Source: a virus
Strand: one strand, 5' to 3'
DNA length: 26,385 bases
IMG/VR virus record: IMGVR_UViG_3300047668_001582
Span: 1 to 26,385 of that record
How positions within the stretch are numbered: the first letter of the stretch is position 1; each line of letters begins with the position of its first letter. Under the pieces are notes generated by a model. The model was not told where the DNA came from and ran no database searches. It saw only the letters and a program-made list of their open reading frames with translations. The translations under genes were made by a program, and so were the position numbers. Below, in pieces: positions 15,092 to 23,754 of this stretch.

Positions 15092-15984
15092 GAGCCTGCG
15101 GAAAAAAAACTTGTTGGATCAAATAACATGTCTGTCTTGTAATCTTCTTTACAATAATCACATGTTGCTGTAATTTCTCTAATAATTCCAAATTCTTGGA
15201 ATGATTTTAATTCATCTTCAAGTCTATCGCATGATCCTCTATCTAAATTAGCTAACCAACCTGCAATATGTTTAATGTCTGTAATTTCTTTTGGTTCTTC
15301 ATCAGTATCCTTACCTGGAATAACTACTTTTAAAATAGCACCAGTAAGTAAATCTTGACTCAAATCTACTAATGAAGCAAAGCCAGCGTTAGCAATATTT
15401 GTTTGATCTTCAATTTTTTCGCCCCGTTGTTCACTTGATTGTAAGTTACGCATTGAATCAAATTGCATTTTAAGTAATCTTCCTTGATCCTTTAAATTAT
15501 AAGGTCTCAAGTGTACTTCTAATCCTGTTGATAAAACCACGGTTCCTAATTTATCTGGAATGGGTCTTAATGTGCTGATTATCTGTCCTAAACTTACATT
15601 TATTCGCTGAGCCTTGCCGTCTGCTTCATTACAGTTATGAGAAACGTCCATTGGCATGTCATCTCCGTAACTAGCCATCTTAATAGCAACTAGTATCATA
15701 TCAACATCTGCAGAAGGTATTTCGTCTACGTTTTCAATGTCAGGTACTGAACTTTTGATAACACCTCTCATTGCTTCGCCGTTAAATAAAGCATCAGGAT
15801 TCTTTAGACGTAATTCATCTTTAGCAGTCATCGGATATATTGCTAATTCTCCGCTATCAGATAGTGTAAGTTTATCTTTGTAGAACCTACCATTAGAGGG
15901 CAAAGTAATATATGTACCCGGTTGTCTAAAATAATCCGATAAAGGATTGGCAGTTTGCCCGGAAAGTGGGTTTTTATTATCCAT
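15088..15984 (-). CDS. 26: gp26-like baseplate hub / tail-assembly protein
   Basis: This encodes 298 residues (T4 gp26 is 208). The family start is clear: YFRQPGTYITLPSNGRFYKD, then GELAIYPMTAKDELRLKNPD and ALFNGEAMRGVIKSSVPD, the 'LPS.G.fY....G.v.v.PMTA.DE..L..pd.l..G.A' pattern of the T4 baseplate/hub family. A zinc-ribbon-like set of cysteines may exist: C117 in SHNC and CDYC near residue 277. The start is supported by TAGGA about 11 nt upstream. The gene is divergent from the tape measure gene, 95 nt apart. The last codons contain eight consecutive T; see the slippery-site entry. In many tailed phages a chaperone pair made by frameshifting sits beside the tape measure gene, which fits this place. 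Confidence 0.78.
   Translation of the reverse strand: MDNKNPLSGQTANPLSDYFRQPGTYITLPSNGRFYKDKLTLSDSGELAIYPMTAKDELRLKNPDALFNGEAMRGVIKSSVPDIENVDEIPSADVDMILVAIKMASYGDDMPMDVSHNCNEADGKAQRINVSLGQIISTLRPIPDKLGTVVLSTGLEVHLRPYNLKDQGRLLKMQFDSMRNLQSSEQRGEKIEDQTNIANAGFASLVDLSQDLLTGAILKVVIPGKDTDEEPKEITDIKHIAGWLANLDRGSCDRLEDELKSFQEFGIIREITATCDYCKEDYKTDMLFDPTSFFSAGS
15102..15109 (-). other. Candidate -1 ribosomal frameshift site (U UUU UUU)
   Basis: On the minus strand the gp26-like codons read AGT TTT TTT TCC, so T TTT TTT occupies 15109-15103 in the correct X XXY YYZ phase. A one-base slip back continues as TTC CGC AGG CTC TTG AGT and runs on through the 73-codon frame, giving a product of about 371 residues instead of 298. 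No strong downstream stem or pseudoknot is obvious to the eye. Confidence 0.55.
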
Positions 15985-16000
15985 GTAGTTAATCCTATCA

Positions 16001-16008
16001 GGTAAATA
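16001..16008 (+). promoter_or_regulatory. Candidate late promoter for the tape measure unit
   Basis: GGTAAATA lies on the plus strand 71 nt ahead of the tape measure ATG; a second, less similar TTGTAAATATA occurs at 16029-16039. Both face the tape measure gene. No equivalent on the minus strand faces the gp26-like gene. A small hairpin, AAGGCT-ATAGA-AGCCTT at 16008-16024 followed by TTATTT, immediately follows the first motif and could shape the leader. Confidence 0.42.
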
Positions 16009-16079
16009 AGGCTATAGAAGCCTTTTATTTGTAAATATACTTATACCAGGTTATAACGAATCAAAGGTCCAAAACCGCT

Positions 16080-19000
16080 ATGGAAGAAGAATTAAAAGAA
16101 GCAATAGATAAGTTAACTGATCAGATTGCCAAGCTCGGTCGTGATATTGGTAATAAAGGATCATCTACAGGTGGTAATAGAACAAAGTCAGCTAACAAAG
16201 CTTCAGGAGCCAGCGATGATGTTGCTAAAAAACTTAATTCACTTGGTGCTACAGCAAAAGGTACTAGTAAAAGCCTAGGAGATATGACTGGAGCCAATGC
16301 TAAACTTATAACTTCATCAACTAAATTGAATTGGCAACAAAAAGCAACTCAAAACAGATTAAAGTCATTTGGTGCCGGTTTAGCAGACGCTGGTAAATCT
16401 GGACAAGACTCATTAAAGCAATTATCAGGTGCATTAATAAACGGAAGTTCAACGTTTACTAAAGTTCTAGGTAAATTTGCATTAGGTTTAGGATTTGCCT
16501 GGGGAACATTAGAAAACTTTGCAGAAGCCGCTAGAAGTGCAAGCGGAGCATTAAACTTAGGTGCAGTAAGTGTTGGCTTAATGCAAACACAATCAATGAT
16601 GTCTGGACTTGGTAAAGAGTTTGCAACTGTTATTAATGAAAGTGGTGGTGGTTTTAAGTTATTAGGAGCAACTACAGAAGACGCAGTTAAAAACTTATCT
16701 CAAATGTCGAGAGCAGTTAGAAACGGTTCTTCTATGATGGGCAACCTTACAAAAGCACATGGAGTTTCTGCAAAGTCAGTTAACGAAACAGCTAAGTTAA
16801 CAGCACAATTAGGACTTACTGAAAAACAGAGTGCTAGTTTAATGGCCGCCGGACTAGATGTTGCAAGAAGGGCAGGAGTAGATCAAGATAAAGCAATGCA
16901 AGTAGCAATTAAGAGTTATGCTACTACCGCAAAGACAGCTAGAGGATTAAGTGATCAGTTTGGTGTTAGTGCTCATGCAATTATGCAAGCATCTATGGCT
17001 TTCCAAAAGTCTATTGCAGGACAAAGAGCCGCAAACTTAGGAGTAGGTTCTGATGCTACTGAAATTCAAGGCGTTATGGGACAATTACTTGGCAATCTAA
17101 GTCAAGATCAAAGAGATAGAGCATCAGCCGCAATGGCCGCAGGACAAACAGGTCAAGCGGTTGCTATTGCAACAGAAGGAAAGACTGGTGCTGAAGCCGC
17201 CGCAATCGCTTCAGCGATTGCAATGATGGATACAGGTCAAAAAACTAAAGGTGACGGTACATTATTAGACGCAATGAAAAGCATGGAAAGCGCCTCAATG
17301 AATACATGGGCATCTAATGAAAACTTTGTTGATACTAATATGAATGCCGCGGCCGGAATTGGATTAGCATTTAAACGCCTAAGCGATACTACAAATAAAT
17401 CTGATAAAGATGCTGAGGCTAATTCTAAAAAAGGAAAAACCACAGAAGCAGGTAATATTGAATCTTTAACAAACATGAAAACATCAGTTGATTTTGCTAA
17501 AGGAGCGTTCTGGGGATTAGTTGCAGGTGGAGTTGGATTATTAGGTACCTTTATGTCGTTGGCGGCCGCAGGTAGTGCCGCCGCACTATCAATAGGCGGT
17601 AGTGGAGGTATGCTTAAAGGATTATTTGGTAGCGTTAAAGACGGCTTTAGCAAAATGACTTCTGGTGCAATAGGCGGAGGATTAAAAGGTGCAAAAAGTG
17701 TAGTAGGAGGAGTTGCAAGTAAACCTGGTTTATTAGGTAAGGCAGGAGGATTTGTAAAAGGAATGATGGGTGGTGGAGGTACTACACCTGAAATGCCTAG
17801 TACTTCTGGTTTAACTAAAAGTACTGCCGCATTAGGGAAATTTGGAGAAAAAACTAAAAGCGTAGGATCTATGATTAAAGATACTATGGGAGGAATAGGA
17901 TCAGGGCTTTCTAAGCTCTTTAAAGGAATTGGCGAAGGTATGACATCGTTTGGCAAAGGGATTGCAGGTCTTGCTAAAGGAATAGGTAGTGCAATGACAT
18001 CAATTGGAGCTGGCGCCGCTAAACTTGGAAGTGGATTAGGTAAAGGAATTGGAAAACTAGTTCAGTATTCATTAGAAGGAATAGGCAAAGGATTATCCGC
18101 AGTATCAAATCCAAAATATTTTATCGGAGCCGCAGTATTAGCCGCAGTTGGTGGAGCAATGTGGATTGCTGGTAAAGCATTCCAGCAATTTTCAAACATT
18201 AATTGGGGCGGAGTTATTGCAGGAGGTATTGCTTTAGGAGTAGTTACTGCTGGAGCCGCACTTATTGGAGCTTCAGGTATGATTGCACCTATTATGTTAG
18301 GTGCATTAGCAATAGGTGTACTTGGAGCCGCATTAATTCCGTTTGCTTTTGCCGCAGGATTAGCAGGAGAAGCAATGATAGATTTAGGTTATGGGTTGCA
18401 AATGATAGGTACAGTCCCTATTGGAACATTACTTGCATTAGGCCCTGCATTAGCATTAATGGGAGTAGGACTTGCCGCACTAGCAGGAGGCGGAGCACTT
18501 AGTAGCTTTATGGGAATGTTCCAGTCCGAAGGACCAATTGATAAGATAGTTAAAATTGCTGGAGCCGCAAAAGGTGTCCAGTTAATGGCTACTTCGGTTG
18601 CTAGATTTGGTAGAAACTTAATGATTTTTAATAAAGGATTAGAAGGAGTATCTGAAACAGCATTAGATAAGTTAGATTCCTTTATTGATATGACAAGTAA
18701 CATATCCTCAGATGCAGTTAATGGAATTGGAGATTTAGCAATATCTATGATGATGTTATCAACATCATTAAACAATACAGATTTTAATAAATTAAACTTA
18801 CCGTTAGACTTGGCAGATAGATATCATGATTTAGCCGCAGGTATATTAGTAACTGCATCAGCATTAGATCAATTACCAAAACCTAGTATGTGGGATACTA
18901 TTATTGCAGGTGTAGGTAGCTTATTTGCTAAAGATCCTGAACAACCAAAAGCATTAAGTTCTGCAACAGTGTCAGAATCAATACAGCTGGAAAAAGAGGA

Positions 19001-19142
19001 AACCACTACATATGCAGACGGACGTACAGAGACTACTAAAGAAACGCTTACAGTACTTCAAAGCATTGAAGGACATATAAGCCGTGCTGAAAAGAATACA
19101 AGACCACAAACATTAATTGGTTCACCAAGAGTTAGTGGGTAA
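16080..19142 (+). CDS. Tape measure protein (T4 gp29 role)
   Basis: This encodes 1020 residues. The N-terminus is a charged helix (MEEELKEAIDKLTDQIAKLG) followed by a low-complexity S/T/G/K stretch. The middle is Ala/Gly/Met-rich helix (about 90-430). Hydrophobic blocks lie at about 475-507 and about 680-775 (GGVIAGGIALGVVTAGAALIG and neighbours), separated by many Gly-Lys-Ser repeats (GKGIAGLAKGIGSAMTSIG). Length, helical content and membrane-seeking blocks are those of tape measure proteins, which set tail length and help DNA cross the inner membrane. By the usual rule of about 0.15 nm per residue the tail tube would be near 150 nm. T4 gp29 has only 590 residues and little direct similarity is visible. 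It is divergent from the gp26-like gene and precedes the portal gene by 54 nt. Confidence 0.83.
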   Translation: MEEELKEAIDKLTDQIAKLGRDIGNKGSSTGGNRTKSANKASGASDDVAKKLNSLGATAKGTSKSLGDMTGANAKLITSSTKLNWQQKATQNRLKSFGAGLADAGKSGQDSLKQLSGALINGSSTFTKVLGKFALGLGFAWGTLENFAEAARSASGALNLGAVSVGLMQTQSMMSGLGKEFATVINESGGGFKLLGATTEDAVKNLSQMSRAVRNGSSMMGNLTKAHGVSAKSVNETAKLTAQLGLTEKQSASLMAAGLDVARRAGVDQDKAMQVAIKSYATTAKTARGLSDQFGVSAHAIMQASMAFQKSIAGQRAANLGVGSDATEIQGVMGQLLGNLSQDQRDRASAAMAAGQTGQAVAIATEGKTGAEAAAIASAIAMMDTGQKTKGDGTLLDAMKSMESASMNTWASNENFVDTNMNAAAGIGLAFKRLSDTTNKSDKDAEANSKKGKTTEAGNIESLTNMKTSVDFAKGAFWGLVAGGVGLLGTFMSLAAAGSAAALSIGGSGGMLKGLFGSVKDGFSKMTSGAIGGGLKGAKSVVGGVASKPGLLGKAGGFVKGMMGGGGTTPEMPSTSGLTKSTAALGKFGEKTKSVGSMIKDTMGGIGSGLSKLFKGIGEGMTSFGKGIAGLAKGIGSAMTSIGAGAAKLGSGLGKGIGKLVQYSLEGIGKGLSAVSNPKYFIGAAVLAAVGGAMWIAGKAFQQFSNINWGGVIAGGIALGVVTAGAALIGASGMIAPIMLGALAIGVLGAALIPFAFAAGLAGEAMIDLGYGLQMIGTVPIGTLLALGPALALMGVGLAALAGGGALSSFMGMFQSEGPIDKIVKIAGAAKGVQLMATSVARFGRNLMIFNKGLEGVSETALDKLDSFIDMTSNISSDAVNGIGDLAISMMMLSTSLNNTDFNKLNLPLDLADRYHDLAAGILVTASALDQLPKPSMWDTIIAGVGSLFAKDPEQPKALSSATVSESIQLEKEETTTYADGRTETTKETLTVLQSIEGHISRAEKNTRPQTLIGSPRVSG

Positions 19143-19196
19143 TAAAAGAGATACGTTTTGGTAATTAACTATTAATATAAAAAGGTAAGTAAGAGT

Positions 19197-20849
19197 ATGG
19201 CATCATGGAAAAAACACTTTAAGATATGGGATCCCCAGAACGAGCAGACTAACAATGGTCCGAGACAGTCTGGAGGAAGCTCATCAAAATTTGCAAGCTG
19301 GCTTCAAGACGTATACACAGGGCAACCTAACAGAGTAGAACGTTACAGTCAATATGATCAAATGGATCAAGACTCAGAAGTTAATGCGGCATTAGATACT
19401 GTTACAGAATTTTGCACTCAAGAAGATCCTATAACAAATCTTCCTTTTGCAATTAGATGGTCTTCGGATCCAACACCAAGTGAAAGTAAAGTTATTAACG
19501 AAACACTTAAAAAATGGTGTGCTATTAATGATTGGGATTCAAAATTATTTAGAACTTTTCGTAGTTCAATTAAATTTGGTGATCACTTTTTCTTACGTGA
19601 TCCGGAAACATTTGAATTATATTGGGTAAACCCAGGTGACGTTAAAAGAGCAGTAATTAACGAAGCAGAAGGTCGTAAAGTTGAACAGTATGTTATTAGT
19701 AACTTGCACCCTAACTTAGGAGCAAAAGTAGCAACTAAGCCAATTGAAAGTGTGCAGTCTATGGCTAATGCTGTACAAGCAGGTCCAAACAATCAATATA
19801 GTGTTTCTAATAGTGCTTATAAGAGCGGACAAACCGGAACTGAAGTCACAGTTGATGCAAAAGATATTATTCATATTAGTTTAAGTGAAGGATTAGATGC
19901 TAACTGGCCTTTTGGTGCTAGTATACTTGATAGTGTATTTAAAATTTACAAACAAAAAGAATTACTCGAAGATGCAATTATTATCTATCGTGTACAACGT
20001 GCTCCGGAGCGTAGAGTATTTTACATTGATACAGGCAACTTGCCTAGTCACCAAGCAATGGGATTCTTGGAAAGAGTTAAAAACGAAATTCATCAAAGAC
20101 GTATTCCAACTAGATCAGGTGGCGGCACAGCACTAGATGCAAGTTACAATCCATTAAGTATCATGGAAGACTTTTTCTTTGCTCAATCAGCTGATGGTAG
20201 AGGAAGTAAAGTTGAAGTATTACCAGGCGGAACTAACTTAGGCGAGATAGATGATTTAAGATTCTTCTCTAATAAATTATTAAGAGGCTTGCGTATCCCA
20301 AGCAGTTATATGCCAACTGGTCCTGATGATAGTGCGGCCCCAATGACAGATGGTCGTGTAGGAACGGCGTTAATTCAAGAATATCGTTTTAATAGATATT
20401 GTCAAAGATTGCAAGGCTTGATTATGCCTAAGTTAAGCAAAGAATTTAAAACCTTTGTTAAGCATAGAGGAATTAATGTAGATACTTCATCTTTTGACAT
20501 TGATATGTTAGAGCCTCAAAACTTTAGTGATTATAGACAGATTGAAGTTAATAATGCTAGAGCTAGTGTGTTTACACAATTAGCTGAAGTTCCTTATTTA
20601 AGTCATAGATTTAAATTACAGAAGTTCTTAGGACTAACTGAAGCAGAATTGCTTGAAAATGAAAAATATTGGTTAGAAGAAAACAAATCCCCTGTACCAG
20701 AGAATCCAGATGAAGATGCTGGATTTGGAGATATTGGTGGCGGCGGAGGCGGAGCAGTAGGTGATGCAGATATGGAATTTGCAGATGATTTAGAAACTGG
20801 CGAACCAGCACCAGATGATGGTGCCGAACCTGTGGAACCACCAGCGTAA
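19197..20849 (+). CDS. 20: Portal vertex protein gp20
   Basis: This encodes 550 residues (T4 gp20 is 524). The family run is plain: RYSQYDQMDQDSEVNAALDT, then EFCTQED, IKFGDHFFLRD, YRVQRAPERRVFYIDTGNLP, then GGTNLGEIDDLRFFSNKLLRGLRIP and the glycine/aspartate-rich tail. The portal ring is the nucleation point for the prohead, the channel for DNA packaging and the joint to the tail. The start has AAAGGTAAG 7-15 nt upstream. The C-terminal 50 residues are acidic and low-complexity. The following small gene begins 16 nt on. In T4 the sheath and tube genes 18 and 19 stand before gene 20, whereas here the tape measure gene does. Confidence 0.96.
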   Translation: MASWKKHFKIWDPQNEQTNNGPRQSGGSSSKFASWLQDVYTGQPNRVERYSQYDQMDQDSEVNAALDTVTEFCTQEDPITNLPFAIRWSSDPTPSESKVINETLKKWCAINDWDSKLFRTFRSSIKFGDHFFLRDPETFELYWVNPGDVKRAVINEAEGRKVEQYVISNLHPNLGAKVATKPIESVQSMANAVQAGPNNQYSVSNSAYKSGQTGTEVTVDAKDIIHISLSEGLDANWPFGASILDSVFKIYKQKELLEDAIIIYRVQRAPERRVFYIDTGNLPSHQAMGFLERVKNEIHQRRIPTRSGGGTALDASYNPLSIMEDFFFAQSADGRGSKVEVLPGGTNLGEIDDLRFFSNKLLRGLRIPSSYMPTGPDDSAAPMTDGRVGTALIQEYRFNRYCQRLQGLIMPKLSKEFKTFVKHRGINVDTSSFDIDMLEPQNFSDYRQIEVNNARASVFTQLAEVPYLSHRFKLQKFLGLTEAELLENEKYWLEENKSPVPENPDEDAGFGDIGGGGGGAVGDADMEFADDLETGEPAPDDGAEPVEPPA

Positions 20850-20865
20850 AGGAATAAATAAAGTT

Positions 20866-21072
20866 ATGAGATTCAATGACTTAACACAAATACAAGATGA
20901 GATTGAAGAAGAAGTAGATCCTGAAGTAGCATTTTATTCCGATATGCGACGACATCGTATGACTTTAGAACATGTAAACAGGTTGCGTAAACTTCGTGAG
21001 CTAAGAAAGTACGAACAGAAGACAAGACTCGAAGCTATTACAAAAATGTATGCTCGACCTCCAGCAGTATAA
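20866..21072 (+). CDS. Small protein between portal and core genes (gp67/gp68 position)
   Basis: This encodes 68 residues from the ATG at 20866, preferred over earlier in-frame codons inside the portal gene because AAAGGA lies about 13 nt upstream. The sequence is an acidic head (IQDEIEEEVDPE) followed by a strongly basic, heptad-like helix (MRRHRMTLEHVNRLRKLREL). In T4 the small prohead-core genes 67 and 68 lie at this point, so a core or portal-associated role is plausible, but I do not recognise direct similarity. The match to AATAAATA just before the start resembles a T4-type late element, yet it is so near the ATG that chance is as likely. Confidence 0.75.
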   Translation: MRFNDLTQIQDEIEEEVDPEVAFYSDMRRHRMTLEHVNRLRKLRELRKYEQKTRLEAITKMYARPPAV

Positions 21073-21176
21073 TTTACTTTAAATAATTTCCTCTCAAAAT
21101 TTTAAAATTGTGCCAAAAAGTACTGTTTTTACCCCATAACCCGTACTATTTCGTGTGTCATTAGTAAGTACTTATT

Positions 21177-21184
21177 GGTGAATA
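21177..21184 (+). promoter_or_regulatory. Candidate late-promoter motif before the core gene (one mismatch)
   Basis: GGTGAATA lies 30 nt before the ATG of the acidic core protein, the same spacing class as the GGTAAATA motif before the holin gene. The 142-nt gap it sits in (21073-21214) also holds the palindrome TAAGTACTTA and a weak CCTT/AAGG stem (21189-21203) that would partly hide the ribosome site. Confidence 0.3.
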
Positions 21185-21214
21185 CCCGCCTTTCGCGATA
21201 AGGAGAAAAAGAAT

Positions 21215-21967
21215 ATGACAACAGTACTTGAACAGGCACTTGAGCATCTTTTGAATAAAGAAGAAGCAAAAGCAAGTGATCTATTACATGATTACTATGT
21301 TGGTATCGGCCGCAAAGTCTATGAAGACATTATGTCGGATGATACTAATTTAGAAGAAGAAATTGCAGATATTGATGCCGCAGTTGATGAAGTTGAAGCA
21401 GACTTAACTGAAGAAGGTGATGACGAACTTGACCTTGATTCAGAAATTGACCCAGATATTGATGCTGAAGAAATTGGCGATGAAATGGGTGCTGAAGAAG
21501 CTCCTGTATCAGCAGATGCCGCAGACGTTGCAGATGCAATGGTTGATGTAGAATCAGCACTTGCTAACCTTAAAGCAGAATTTGAAGAAATGCTTACAGG
21601 TGGTGCAGACGAAGAAATCCCAGGAGATGACATTGTAACAGATGAAATCCCAATGGATGCAGAAGAGATTCCAGCAGAATCCGTACAATTTGAAGATAAA
21701 GATGAAAGCATCGACGAAGCTGATTCTGAAGAGAAGATTGACGAAGCGGCTGAACTCAAGTTAGCACAGAAGCCAGATATGGCAGATCATGCAGATAATA
21801 AAGCAAGCCCAGTTGCTAAGAAAAACGACATGGGTGGTAAAGTAGTAAACACAGGTAGTGGCGCCGCAGAAGGTGTTGCATCTGGAACAGCTCCAGCTAA
21901 AGCTCCAGCTTCACAGGAACTACCACACGGAACTACTGAGCCTTCAATGAGCCAAGTAAAGGGGTAA
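21215..21967 (+). CDS. Acidic prohead core protein (gp67/gp68-like position)
   Basis: This encodes 250 residues. Residues 1-40 form a helix (LEQALEHLLNKEEAKASDLL, then YYVGIGRKVYEDIM) seen at the head of prohead-core proteins in marine T4-like phages. Residues about 45-175 are extremely acidic and low in complexity (many D, E, A; for example LDLDSEIDPDIDAEEIGDEM), and the last 70 are K/A/P/G-rich. Such composition fits a scaffold that is digested by gp21 during maturation. It has a strong AAGGAG site. Portal, small gene, this gene, protease, scaffold and capsid follow the T4 order 20-67-68-21-22-23, which is the main basis for the call. Confidence 0.68.
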   Translation: MTTVLEQALEHLLNKEEAKASDLLHDYYVGIGRKVYEDIMSDDTNLEEEIADIDAAVDEVEADLTEEGDDELDLDSEIDPDIDAEEIGDEMGAEEAPVSADAADVADAMVDVESALANLKAEFEEMLTGGADEEIPGDDIVTDEIPMDAEEIPAESVQFEDKDESIDEADSEEKIDEAAELKLAQKPDMADHADNKASPVAKKNDMGGKVVNTGSGAAEGVASGTAPAKAPASQELPHGTTEPSMSQVKG

Positions 21968-21971
21968 TAAG

Positions 21972-22613
21972 ATGAACTTACAGCCATTAACAGAAAGACT
22001 TTCATTTGATCAAGCAGGCTTAATTGTCGAAACGATTGAAGACGGCAATGATGGCGGTAAGAATCTCTACATGAAAGGAATTTTTATTCAAGGTGATAAA
22101 GTCAATCATAACGAACGAGTTTATCCCGCAGATGAAATTTCCCGGGCTGTAGAGAGCATTAGTCAACGATTAGGCGATGGTTTTTCAGTATTAGGTGAAG
22201 CAGATCACCCAGATGATTTACAGGTTAATATTGACCGAGTAAGTCATATGGTTACAAAAATGTGGATGCAAGGTTCCGATGGATATGGACAATTAAAAAT
22301 TATTCCAACTCCAATGGGCAACATCATTAAAACATTACTGGAAGCTAAAGTTAAATTAGGAGTTAGTTCAAGAGGATCAGGCAATGTAGGCGCCGGTGGT
22401 AAAGTTTCAGAATTTGAAATTGTTACTGTTGACGTTGTAGCACAACCTAGTGCTCCTGATGCTTATCCAACTCCAATTTATGAAAGAGTTATGCAAGATC
22501 GAAGACGAGCCGCTCTTATGGATGTAGCCCTAGCGACGACTTACGACAAGTCCGCACAAAAGCACCTTGAAATAGAGGTACTTAGATTCCTTGAGAATCT
22601 TAAAAAAGTCTGA
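21972..22613 (+). CDS. 21: Prohead core protease gp21
   Basis: This encodes 213 residues (T4 gp21 is 212). Catalytic-region motifs are visible: GEADHP with H79, then GVSSRGSG with the serine at 132/133, and FEIVTVDVVAQPSAPDA with D154. These are the His/Ser/Asp elements of the herpes-type prohead protease clan. It digests the core and trims the capsid proteins after (L/I)-x-E sequences before DNA packaging. It follows the core gene by 4 nt and precedes the scaffold gene by 12 nt. Confidence 0.94.
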   Translation: MNLQPLTERLSFDQAGLIVETIEDGNDGGKNLYMKGIFIQGDKVNHNERVYPADEISRAVESISQRLGDGFSVLGEADHPDDLQVNIDRVSHMVTKMWMQGSDGYGQLKIIPTPMGNIIKTLLEAKVKLGVSSRGSGNVGAGGKVSEFEIVTVDVVAQPSAPDAYPTPIYERVMQDRRRAALMDVALATTYDKSAQKHLEIEVLRFLENLKKV

Positions 22614-22625
22614 GGAGACAAAATT

Positions 22626-23738
22626 ATGAGTAATGAAACTTTTACAGATTTGCTCGGCTCTGTAGTATTATCTGAAGAGGTGCGTGAGAATATCAACGCC
22701 GCTTGGGATTCCAAACAGATAGAAACACGTGAAGAAGTTACAGCGGAACTCCGCGAAGAATTCGCTTCACGTTATGAGCATGATAAAGGTCAACTCGTTG
22801 AAGCAATGGATAAGTTAATTCAAGATACCATTTCTGGTGCTAGTGACGAGTTTAAGAAGTTACACGAAGACACTCAAACTACTCGTGTAAAATATGCTAC
22901 AAAGATTAGTGATGATGCACAACTTTTACAAAAGTTTGTTATGGAAACTTTAGCAAAAGAAGTTGCAGAATTAAAGGCAGATCGTGCCTCACAAAAAGTT
23001 AGTTTTAAAGGCTTAGAAGAATTTGCATTACGCAAATTAACTAATGAGCTTTCAGAGTTACATGAAGACCATAAAAGATTAGTTGAAGCCAGAGTTAAAC
23101 TAATTTCAGAAGGTCGTACTGCTATCGAAGAAGCAAGAACACAGTTTATTAAGAAAGCAAGCGAAAAAGTCAATGGCTTAGTAGTTGAATCTTTCAAAAC
23201 TGAATTGTCCTCGCTTAAAACAGATATCCGTGAAGCAAAAGAAAACAACTTTGGTCGTAAGATCATGGAAGCGTTTGCCGCAGAATTTATGGCAAGCAAA
23301 TTTGCAGATGGTACAGCAGTAAGTGAACTTACTAATAAGATTACTGAGATGGAAGTTAAATTAGCAGAAGCACATGGTGCTATTGCTGAAAAAGAAAATC
23401 TCATTACCGAATCAAGTCGTCGTCAGCGCCTAGCGGAAGACCAGATGACTCGTTCTCGGATTATGCAAGAACTTAATTCTCCTTTGTCTAAAGACAAAAG
23501 AGTTATTATGGATGAACTACTTGAGTCTACACCAACAAGTAAACTTAACGAAGCTTTCCAAAAGTACTTGCCATCAGTTCTTAACGAAGAGGTCCGTAGG
23601 GACAAGAAAGTTATCGTTGAGGGTCAACAATCACAGAAGACTGTGATTACAGGAAATAAATCAGCACAAGTTGTTGAAGAGATTGCAACAGAAGTTAATT
23701 CTACTATTGCAGATCTTCGCAAATTAGCTGGTATTTAA
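22626..23738 (+). CDS. 22: Major prohead scaffolding core protein gp22
   Basis: This encodes 370 residues (T4 gp22 is 269). It is almost wholly charged helix with heptad spacing from about residue 20 to 290 and has no cysteine; the C-terminal 100 residues include RQRLAEDQMTRSRIMQELNS, then DELLESTPTSKLNEAFQKYLP, which is the conserved end of gp22 in T4-like phages. It forms the internal core on which gp23 assembles and is then destroyed by gp21. A GGAGA site lies before the ATG, and the capsid gene begins 16 nt after the stop. Confidence 0.9.
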   Translation: MSNETFTDLLGSVVLSEEVRENINAAWDSKQIETREEVTAELREEFASRYEHDKGQLVEAMDKLIQDTISGASDEFKKLHEDTQTTRVKYATKISDDAQLLQKFVMETLAKEVAELKADRASQKVSFKGLEEFALRKLTNELSELHEDHKRLVEARVKLISEGRTAIEEARTQFIKKASEKVNGLVVESFKTELSSLKTDIREAKENNFGRKIMEAFAAEFMASKFADGTAVSELTNKITEMEVKLAEAHGAIAEKENLITESSRRQRLAEDQMTRSRIMQELNSPLSKDKRVIMDELLESTPTSKLNEAFQKYLPSVLNEEVRRDKKVIVEGQQSQKTVITGNKSAQVVEEIATEVNSTIADLRKLAGI

Positions 23739-23754
23739 GAAGGAGACATTAAAA

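Noticed and set aside
16008-16030. AAGGCT-ATAGA-AGCCTT hairpin plus TTATTT as an intrinsic terminator
   Set aside because: Only 6 bp with an interrupted T-run, and it lies in a divergent promoter region where no transcript needs ending; noted as a leader hairpin instead.
17237-17956. A 239-codon minus-strand open frame inside the tape measure gene
   Set aside because: A proline/leucine-rich mirror of the Gly/Ala/Lys-rich coding strand, caused by codon bias.
21078-21087. TTTAAATAAT as another late promoter ahead of the core gene
   Set aside because: It lacks the GG and lies about 130 nt upstream in plain AT-rich sequence; GGTGAATA at 21177 is nearer in place and sequence.
21319-21759. A 146-codon minus-strand open frame, over half serine and alanine
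   Set aside because: A mirror of the acidic core gene (GAA/GAT/GCA codons read backward); no start context.
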